Assembly (NCBI GenBank): GCA_021846485.1
Contig: JAJZWW010000071.1
Location: forward strand, 1 to 11,469
Length of the DNA: 11,469 nt
Source of the DNA: Actinomycetes bacterium
GTDB taxonomy: Bacteria > Actinomycetota > Acidimicrobiia > Acidimicrobiales > Palsa-688
Reading direction: 5' to 3'
In this document: positions 6,741 to 11,469 of the stretch, piece by piece
How positions within the stretch are numbered: position 1 is the stretch's first letter
How the letters are laid out: each line of letters begins with the position of its first letter
Made by a program: the position numbers and the translations under genes
The notes under the pieces: generated by a model
Told to the model about the DNA's origin: nothing
The model's input: only the letters and a program-made list of their open reading frames with translations
Database searches by the model: none

Positions 6741-7378
6741 GCGCTTTGGCCGCCTCGTCGACTCCGGCTGTCCTGCCGGCGGGGCTCCGCTTGCACGATT
6801 GCTGCCGGTGGATCGCCCACGGCAGTAGACCTCGCAGCGTCTGCGAGGTCTACCGGCGTCCGGCTGCTCCTCATCTCGAAGCCCTGGTGATGGAGCTGGC
6901 GGAGGTGATCGAGCTCACAGTGGCTCTGTGGAGAGCAGAGCCGACGTGCCGGTACAGCGACGACGTGACGGTCATCGACGCAGCCACCTGGGGTGAGCAA
7001 GGCGCCTGGATGGTCGTCGAGATCGACGACCATCTCCTGGCGCGCTTCCACTCCTGGGCTCTCGCCAAGGCCATGAAGGCAAGACCCGGCGTGGCCGACC
7101 GCGTCGTCGGTACCGGCTGGCAGGTCCCGGACAACTTCGTAGAGCAGATGGAGCTGCCGAGCACCACCTTCGATCCCCCGCTCAGCGTCGGGCGGTCCTG
7201 GCCAGCTCGCAAACCTGGGGCACCGCGAGAGGTGGCGTTGGTGATCGTCCAGGCCCTGGTGCTGGTGTGGGGTATCCAGCACCCAACCGAGCTCGTGTAC
7301 GCCACCTCGGCCTCGCCTCCGGCAGATCGCGGCCGCTGCCAAGGGCCTTGGTGGCCACCTGGCGTGCAGCTCTCCTGA
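6737..7378 (+). CDS. Unknown 213-residue protein, third gene of the HicB operon
   Basis: No family recognised. The start ATG at 6737 overlaps the HicB stop (ATGA), which supports translation coupling. The middle looks like a soluble protein: HLEALVMELAEVIELTVALW, then SDDVTVIDAATW and AWMVVEIDDHLLARFHSWAL, with moderate GC3 consistent with coding. The first 50 residues are Pro/Arg/Cys-rich and cross a 13-bp hairpin, so the true start could be GTG at 6887 or ATG at 6890 (MELAEVIEL). The last 25 residues (ASPPADRG..., GPWWPPGVQLS) look non-native and may run past the original end. Two - strand open frames over the same stretch are low-complexity and are rejected. Its job is unknown; the operon position suggests a link with the antitoxin. 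Confidence 0.55.
   Translation: MSALAASSTPAVLPAGLRLHDCCRWIAHGSRPRSVCEVYRRPAAPHLEALVMELAEVIELTVALWRAEPTCRYSDDVTVIDAATWGEQGAWMVVEIDDHLLARFHSWALAKAMKARPGVADRVVGTGWQVPDNFVEQMELPSTTFDPPLSVGRSWPARKPGAPREVALVIVQALVLVWGIQHPTELVYATSASPPADRGRCQGPWWPPGVQLS
6825..6853. repeat. Perfect 13-bp hairpin with 3-nt loop
   Basis: GTAGACCTCGCAG at 6825-6837 and CTGCGAGGTCTAC at 6841-6853 are exact inverted complements around CGT. A perfect 13-bp stem with so short a loop is not expected by chance in 11 kb. It lies about 85-115 nt downstream of the HicB stop. There is no T-run, so it may be an attenuator, an RNA processing site, an operator for the operon, or a recombination site. The site is within the open frame of the 213-residue protein. 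Confidence 0.75.
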
Positions 7379-7398
7379 CCCGTCCTGCTGATGAGCAT

Positions 7399-8079
7399 TC
7401 AGCGGGGCGGGGCGGCGGAGATCAGGCCAGTCTCGTAGGCGACGACGACGAGTTGGGCCCGGTCGCGCGCTGCGAGCTTGGCGAACAGGTGGCCGAGATG
7501 GGTCTTGACGGTGGCGGCGCTGATGTAGAGCCGGGCGGAGATCTCCGGGTTCGACAGCCCCCTGGCGACGAGGACGAGCACCTCGCGCTCGCGTTCGGTC
7601 AGGGTGTCGAGGTCCCTGGCCAGGGGTCGTGCGGGCGCGGGGTGTCGGGCGAACTCGGCGATCAGGCGGCGGGTGACGCCCGGCGCGAGCAGCGCCTCGC
7701 CGGCGGCGACCACCTCGATCGCCCGCAGCAGGTCGGCTGGAGGGGTGTCTTTGAGCAGGAAGCCGCTCGCCCCGGCCCGCAGGGCGGCGAAGACGTACTC
7801 GTCGAGGTCGAACATGGTGAGCACCAGCACCCGCACTCCCGGGGGTCCCGACGGCGCGCAGATCCGCCGGGTGGCCTCGATGCCGTCTGTGCCGGGCATG
7901 CGAAGGTCCATCACCACCACGTCGGGACGCTCGCGCTCGGCGATCTCGACCGCTTCGGCGCCGGTGGCGGCCTCGCCGACCACCTGCATGCCGGGAGCGG
8001 AGTCGATGAGGATCCGGAAGCTGCCCCGCAGCAGCGCCTGGTCGTCGGCGACGAGCACCCGGGTCTGGCCGGTCAACAC
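7399..8079 (-). CDS. NarL/FixJ-family response regulator
   Basis: 226 residues. Receiver domain at 1-120 with acidic pair D12/D13, phospho-acceptor D58 in VVVMDLRMPG, T88 and K110, the full active-site set. The LuxR-type HTH at about 155-220 includes LTEREREVLVLVARGLSNPE and AATVKTHLGHLFAKL. It is phosphorylated by the paired kinase and then binds DNA as a dimer. Start GTG at 8079 overlaps the kinase stop by 7 nt (TTG at 8076 is less likely), so the two are co-translated. The gene ends tail-to-tail with the + strand operon, 20 nt from the stop at 7378, with no obvious T-run terminator between. The probable target is the divergent ABC transporter promoter region. Confidence 0.95.
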   Translation of the reverse strand: MLTGQTRVLVADDQALLRGSFRILIDSAPGMQVVGEAATGAEAVEIAERERPDVVVMDLRMPGTDGIEATRRICAPSGPPGVRVLVLTMFDLDEYVFAALRAGASGFLLKDTPPADLLRAIEVVAAGEALLAPGVTRRLIAEFARHPAPARPLARDLDTLTEREREVLVLVARGLSNPEISARLYISAATVKTHLGHLFAKLAARDRAQLVVVAYETGLISAAPPR

Positions 8080-9269
8080 AGGCCCTCGCTGCTCGCCATC
8101 GGGTGGTAGCGAAGGCGGGCTCGCACTACGAAGCCGCCTTCGGGGCGCGACCCGGCGAACAGCTCGCCACCGTAGGCGCCGACGCGCTCGCGCATGCCGA
8201 CCAGGCCGTGACCGCCGGTGGGTGTGGGCTCCTGGCTGCGGGGGTAGGCGCCCGCCCCGTCGTCGACGACCTCGACGCGCACCTCGGAGCAGCCGGCGAC
8301 GACGCTGACCTGGCAGCGCGCACCCCCGGCGTGCTTGGCCACGTTGGTGAGCGCCTCTTGGACGATCCGGTACACGGCAAGCCCGACCCCTTCGGGCAGG
8401 TCCTCGCCGCCTTCCACGTCCAGGTCGACTGCCACGCCGGCGGCGGCCGCCGCCTGAGCGAGGCCGGCCAGTTCGCCCAGCCCCGGCGCCGGGGCCAGGG
8501 CGCCCGGCCCTGCGTCGCCTTCGCCCGTGCGCAGCACACCGAGCATGCGGCGTAACTCGACCAGCGCGGCGCGACTGGTCGACTCGATCACCCGTAGGGC
8601 GTCGGCGGCCTCGCCGGGACGTTGGGCGAGCACGTGGTTGGCGACTCCGGCTTTGACCGCGATCAGGCCTATGGCGTGAGCAACGACGTCGTGCATCTCC
8701 CGGGCGATGCGCAGTCGCTCGTCAGCCACGGCCGCGTCGGCAGTCACCCGCGCCGAGGCCGCTGCCCACGCCCGACGCTCGGCCACTGCCCGCCCAACGA
8801 TCCACGTGCCCCCGACCACCCCCAAGCCGACCACCGCCACCGCGGCGGCTCCGAACGGGCCCTGCGCGGGCCCCCCGGCGACCCCGGCGAAGACCGCCGC
8901 CGCGCTCACCACCCCGATCGCGGTGGTGGCAGCCCAGCTCGGGCCTGCCTCGCCGAGGGCGAGCGGCCAAACGGCGAATGCGGCAGCCACGAACGGCTCG
9001 CTGACCATCCCGAGCACCCCGGCCAGTACCGAGGAGGCGAGCACCAGCGCGAACACCGGCGCAGGCCTGCGCCGGCGCAGGCCGACGGGCAGGCTCATGC
9101 CGGCAACGAGCGCGAGGCGAGCCCAGATGGGCGTCCCAGCGCTGTGGGCGCCGGCGAACGCCAGCGAGGCGAACACGGCGCAAAAGCCCGCCGCCACGGC
9201 CCAGTCGAGCGCGACGAGCTGGGCGGCGCGCAGCGGCCGGGCGAGCAAGGAACGGGCGGGCCCCTCCAT
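8073..9269 (-). CDS. Membrane sensor histidine kinase, HisKA_3 type
   Basis: 398 residues. Five or six membrane helices lie between 18 and 160, with no large outer domain, so the signal is probably sensed in or at the membrane. The dimerisation and phospho-transfer segment DERLRIAREMHDVVAHAIG carries H193. The ATPase domain shows an N-box QEALTNVAKHA (about 304-314), DDGAG at 336-340 and GGHGLVGMRERVGAYGG at 352-368. These are the hallmarks of the NarX/DesK/LiaS group. Start ATG at 9269; AGGG about 9 nt upstream is a possible ribosome site. It is the first gene of a two-gene - strand operon, divergent from the ABC transporter. This layout is typical of cell-envelope or antibiotic-stress systems in Actinomycetota, but the signal is unknown. 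Confidence 0.95.
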   Translation of the reverse strand: MEGPARSLLARPLRAAQLVALDWAVAAGFCAVFASLAFAGAHSAGTPIWARLALVAGMSLPVGLRRRRPAPVFALVLASSVLAGVLGMVSEPFVAAAFAVWPLALGEAGPSWAATTAIGVVSAAAVFAGVAGGPAQGPFGAAAVAVVGLGVVGGTWIVGRAVAERRAWAAASARVTADAAVADERLRIAREMHDVVAHAIGLIAVKAGVANHVLAQRPGEAADALRVIESTSRAALVELRRMLGVLRTGEGDAGPGALAPAPGLGELAGLAQAAAAAGVAVDLDVEGGEDLPEGVGLAVYRIVQEALTNVAKHAGGARCQVSVVAGCSEVRVEVVDDGAGAYPRSQEPTPTGGHGLVGMRERVGAYGGELFAGSRPEGGFVVRARLRYHPMASSEGLC

Positions 9270-9437
9270 CGAGTGGAACCCTACGTAGCCACGGTGGCGC
9301 CCGCATCGGAGCGGGGGCCGACATACCCCGGCATGAGTCGACGCCGGCTGGTGGGAACCTTGTCAACCCGTGGTACGAGGCCGGATTCCGCCCGGTGCTC
9401 CGATGCGCCTGGTTCTGGCGGTAGCGAGCATGGGCAC
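9270..9437. promoter_or_regulatory. Divergent intergenic region of kinase and ABC transporter genes with an 11-bp inverted repeat
   Basis: The 168 nt between the kinase start (- strand) and ABC ATPase start (+ strand) must hold the promoters of both operons. CGCATCGGAGC at 9302-9312 and its exact complement GCTCCGATGCG at 9397-9407 lie 84 nt apart, each about 30 nt from one of the two genes. Such mirror-image placing suggests one site per promoter, likely for the response regulator. TTGACA occurs on the - strand at 9361-9366 but I see no good -10 at 16-19 nt, so promoters are not assigned. Confidence 0.5.
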
Positions 9438-10379
9438 ATGATCCAGGTTCGGGAACTGACCAAGCGCTACGGGGGCACCGTCGCCCTCGACGGGCTCAGC
9501 TTCGAGGTGGAGCCGGGCAAGGTCACCGGCTTTCTGGGCCCCAACGGGGCGGGCAAGTCCACCACCATGCGGGTCCTGCTCGGCCTCGACCGCCCCGAGC
9601 GAGGCGAGGCGCTCATCGCCGGCCGCCGCTACGCCGAGCTGTCCGACCCGCTGCGCCGCGTCGGCGCCCTCCTCGAAGCCAGAGCAGTCCACGGCGGTCG
9701 GCGCATGTACGACCACCTGTGGTACCTGGCGCAGACCAACCGGATACCCAAGGCCCGCGTAGCCGAGGTGATCGACCTTGTCGGCCTCGACACTGTCGCC
9801 CGCAAGCGGGCCAAGGCCGCCTCGCTCGGCATGGGCCAGCGCCTCGGCCTTGCCGCCGCGCTGCTCGGCGACCCCGAGGTACTCGTCTTGGATGAGCCGG
9901 TCAACGGGCTCGACCCCGACGGCGTGGCCTGGCTGCGCAACCTGCTCAAGCGCCTCGCCGGCGAGGGCCGCACCGTGCTCCTCTCGAGCCACTTGATGGC
10001 CGAGATGGCCATCACCGCCGAGCGCCTGGTCGTGATCGGGCGCGGGCGTCTCCTGGCCGACACCGACACCGACTCGTTCATCGCCGCCAACGCCCGAAGC
10101 TACGTTCGCGTCCGCACCCCCCAGCCGGCAGCGATGCGCCAGGCCCTCGCCGACGCAGGCATCGCCATCGAGGCCGGCCCAGACGGGTCGATCCACGCCC
10201 CCGGCGCCGACCCCGGCGTGATCGGCCGCCTCGCCGCCGACAACGGCATCGTCTTGGACGAGCTCAGCTCTGCGGCCGCGTCCCTGGAGGAGGCGTTCAT
10301 GGCCCTCACCGCCAAAGCGGTCGAGTACCGCTCGGCGTCGGGCGGATCGAAGGACCCAGCACCCAAGGAGCCCAGGTGA
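9438..10379 (+). CDS. ABC-2 type transporter ATP-binding subunit, CcmA/BcrA-like
   Basis: 313 residues. Walker A GPNGAGKST at 34-42, signature LGMGQRL at 130-136 (variant of LSGGQ), Walker B VLVLDEP at 148-154, D-loop GLDP at 157-160 and H-loop histidine 185 in LLSSHLMAEM are all present. The Q-loop position reads LLEARA, as is common in this branch. Residues 215-313 form the usual C-terminal accessory part. ATG at 9438 starts MIQVRELTKRYGG, the expected N-terminus; the frame is open further upstream, across the kinase gene, but that part is shadow. The stop overlaps the permease start by 4 nt (GTGA). It energises export of an unknown substrate, probably a drug, peptide or lipid, under the divergent two-component system. 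Confidence 0.95.
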   Translation: MIQVRELTKRYGGTVALDGLSFEVEPGKVTGFLGPNGAGKSTTMRVLLGLDRPERGEALIAGRRYAELSDPLRRVGALLEARAVHGGRRMYDHLWYLAQTNRIPKARVAEVIDLVGLDTVARKRAKAASLGMGQRLGLAAALLGDPEVLVLDEPVNGLDPDGVAWLRNLLKRLAGEGRTVLLSSHLMAEMAITAERLVVIGRGRLLADTDTDSFIAANARSYVRVRTPQPAAMRQALADAGIAIEAGPDGSIHAPGADPGVIGRLAADNGIVLDELSSAAASLEEAFMALTAKAVEYRSASGGSKDPAPKEPR

Positions 10380-11224
10380 GCACCAACTACCCGGGCGCGG
10401 TCCTCGCCGCGGAGTGGACCAAGATCCGCTCCCTGCGCTCCACCACGGGGACCCTCGCAGGCACCATCGCCGTCGGCGTCGGCCTGGCCGCGATCGGCGG
10501 CTGGTCCACCCGGGCCGCCCTCGCCCACCACAGCGCCATGATCGCCCCGGGATGGAACCCGATCCAGGACGGCCTCGTCGCGGTGCTCTACGCCCAGTAC
10601 GCGCTGATCGCCTTCGGGGCGCTGATCTTCACCACCGAGTACTCGAGCGGCACCATCGCCCTCTCCCTCGCCGCAGTCCCCAGCCGGCGCCTCCTCTTCG
10701 CCGCCAAGACCGCCGCGGCGGTCGGCGCGGCCCTCGCCGTCTCGGTAGTCACCTCGCTCGGCGCCTTCCTCGCCGACGAGGCCGCCCTCGGGCGCTACGG
10801 GGTCTCCCTCGGCGCGCCCGGGGCGCTGCGGGCGGTCCTCGGTTCGATGCTGTACCTGACCCTCATCTGCGCGCTGTCCGCCGGGGTGGCGGCCATCCTG
10901 CGCAGCTCCGCGCTCGCCCTGGGCGTGCTGCTCGTCTTCTTCGGCGTCGCGTCCCCCCTCCTCGCCCACATCGGCGCCACCAAGGCGATCGCCCAGTACC
11001 TCCCCGACCAAGCCGGCTCCCAGATCATGAAGATCGGCCTGCCGCACAGCTCGATGCTCGGGGCCGCCTCGTCCATCGGCCCCTGGGCAGGGCTGGGCTG
11101 GCCATCATGGCCGCCTGGGCCCTCGCCGCGCTCGCCTGCGGCTACCTCACCGTGCAGGCCCGCGACGCATGAGCAGACCCGCCCGACCGAGCCACGATGG
11201 TGTCGCCGGCGAGACCCGCCCTGA
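10376..11224 (+). CDS. ABC-2 type permease with frameshifted C-terminus
   Basis: Membrane partner of the ATPase: GTG at 10376 overlaps the ATPase stop, with AAGGAG 6 nt upstream. Residues 1-240 look normal: a cytoplasmic AEWTKIRSLRS start, helices at about 25-43, 68-88, 108-131, 152-175 and 178-198, and ALIFTTEYSSGTIALSLA typical of this permease group. At codon 239 a tandem GGGCT duplication (11090-11099) shifts the frame. As read, the end is Pro/Ser/Arg-rich to a stop at 11222-11224 (282 residues). Deleting one GGGCT restores a sixth helix, starting GLAIMAAWALAALACGYL and ending QARDA, with TGA at 11170-11172 and a product of 263 residues. The loss of the last helix would probably impair transport. 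A sequencing error is possible. Confidence 0.85.
   Translation: MSTNYPGAVLAAEWTKIRSLRSTTGTLAGTIAVGVGLAAIGGWSTRAALAHHSAMIAPGWNPIQDGLVAVLYAQYALIAFGALIFTTEYSSGTIALSLAAVPSRRLLFAAKTAAAVGAALAVSVVTSLGAFLADEAALGRYGVSLGAPGALRAVLGSMLYLTLICALSAGVAAILRSSALALGVLLVFFGVASPLLAHIGATKAIAQYLPDQAGSQIMKIGLPHSSMLGAASSIGPWAGLGWPSWPPGPSPRSPAATSPCRPATHEQTRPTEPRWCRRRDPP
11090..11099 (+). repeat. GGGCT tandem duplication that shifts the permease frame
   Basis: GGGCT at 11090-11094 is repeated at 11095-11099. Five bases are not a multiple of three, so the duplication breaks the last transmembrane helix. Removing either copy restores a hydrophobic helix and a natural stop at 11170-11172. It looks like slipped-strand replication, and such contingency-type tracts can revert. 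Confidence 0.7.
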
Positions 11225-11312
11225 GGTCGACCAACTCATCCGAGAGGGGGGCATCCCGTTCCACCTGGCGGGCCTCGCTGAGGGGCAGCTTGCTCATCCG
11301 GGGGCCCGATAG
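11169..11312 (+). pseudogene. Decayed second copy of the HicB-type antitoxin gene, 3' part
   Basis: A 47-codon frame from ATG at 11169 to TAG at 11310-11312. From 11199 it reads GVAGETRPEVDQLIREGG then IPFHLAGLAEGQL, aligning with GVAAETRAEVERVIREG and IAFHLEGLVEDGL of the HicB gene at 6540. About 60 percent of the shared 35 or so residues are identical by eye, with one extra codon (GGG). DNA similarity continues into AGCGTTG just past both ends. The first HicB strands (WSAYVPALPG) are missing, replaced by SRPARPSHD. ATG at 11169 overlaps the restored permease stop by 4 nt, perhaps by chance. It is unlikely to be a working antitoxin. Confidence 0.7.
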
Positions 11313-11381
11313 CGTTGACATGGCGGGTTGGGCTTAGGGCGGCTTAGTGGTCCTCCGCGGAAGTTCTCGCGTGAAAGCGGG

Positions 11382-11469
11382 TCAGCGATCTGGCAGGCGA
11401 TCCGACCAGGCGGTGGGATCACCCAGGTAGAGCCCGCAGGCGCAGTCGAGGGCGTCTTCGGGGGTGCCG
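11382..11469 (-). CDS. C-terminal end of an unidentified gene entering from the right edge (partial)
   Basis: The - strand frame reads 28 residues from the window edge: GTPEDALDCACGLYLGDP, then TAWSDRLPDR and a TGA whose complement is at 11382-11384. The LDCACGLYL.DP pattern, with two cysteines two apart, looks like a real folded tail and not a shadow. The family is not recognised. It converges on the HicB remnant. The 69 nt between them (11313-11381) hold no gene or clear terminator that I can see, only a short GGGCTTAG/GCGGCTTAG near-repeat. Confidence 0.5.
   Translation of the reverse strand, partial: GTPEDALDCACGLYLGDPTAWSDRLPDR

Noticed and set aside
7339..7359. Palindromes CCAAGGGCCTTGG and GGTGGCCACC near the end of the 213-residue gene, as a terminator
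   Set aside because: Short stems, no T-run, and inside the coding frame; too common in GC-rich DNA to call.
6593..7398. Two - strand open frames opposite the HicB operon's third gene
   Set aside because: Low-complexity content, no recognisable domain; the + strand frame has the coupled start and better protein-like sequence.
9361..9366. TTGACA on the - strand as the kinase -35 box
   Set aside because: No acceptable -10 sequence at 16-19 nt spacing, so the promoter is not called.
8622..9437. Upstream extension of the ABC ATPase open frame
   Set aside because: It runs antisense to the kinase gene and is His/Gly/Arg-rich; the canonical ATPase N-terminus begins at 9438.

Overview
The window is very GC-rich DNA with frequent GTG starts, ATGA/GTGA gene overlaps and strong third-position GC bias, which points to an Actinomycetota host; I cannot name a genus. 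No rRNA, tRNA, CRISPR array or transposase was found. It reads as three blocks.

Block 1 (about 1-5290, + strand) is part of a conjugation module, probably from an integrative or conjugative element. The end of an upstream protein is followed by a membrane protein with two N-terminal ubiquitin-like (YukD/EsaB-type) folds and a coiled coil, then a ubiquitin-like/MinD-ParA ATPase fusion, a VirD4/TraG-type coupling ATPase, and a small tryptophan-rich accessory protein. The first four junctions are tight (4-nt overlap, 3-nt gap, 2-nt gap), so this is one transcription unit. Three ubiquitin-like domains in two adjacent proteins, next to a MinD-like ATPase, mix a type VII-like ingredient list with a type IV coupling protein. 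This is the most distinctive feature of the window.

Block 2 (about 5290-7380, + strand) is an island of small toxin-antitoxin-like genes: a HicA-like protein whose start lies in an inverted repeat, its small partner, a frameshifted DUF2283-type gene, then three genes joined by 4-nt overlaps (an unknown 90-residue beta-rich protein, a short HicB-type antitoxin, and a 213-residue unknown). A 13-bp perfect hairpin lies inside the last of these.

Block 3 (about 7399-11172) is a sensing and export cassette: a NarL-type response regulator and its HisKA_3 sensor kinase on the - strand, divergent from an ABC-2 ATPase and permease on the + strand. The 168-nt divergent intergenic region carries an 11-bp inverted repeat, a candidate regulator site. 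The permease has lost its last membrane helix through a 5-bp tandem duplication. Directly after it is a decayed second copy of the 3' part of the HicB gene from Block 2, so two HicB-derived sequences in the same orientation flank the cassette. The right edge holds the last 28 codons of an unidentified - strand gene.
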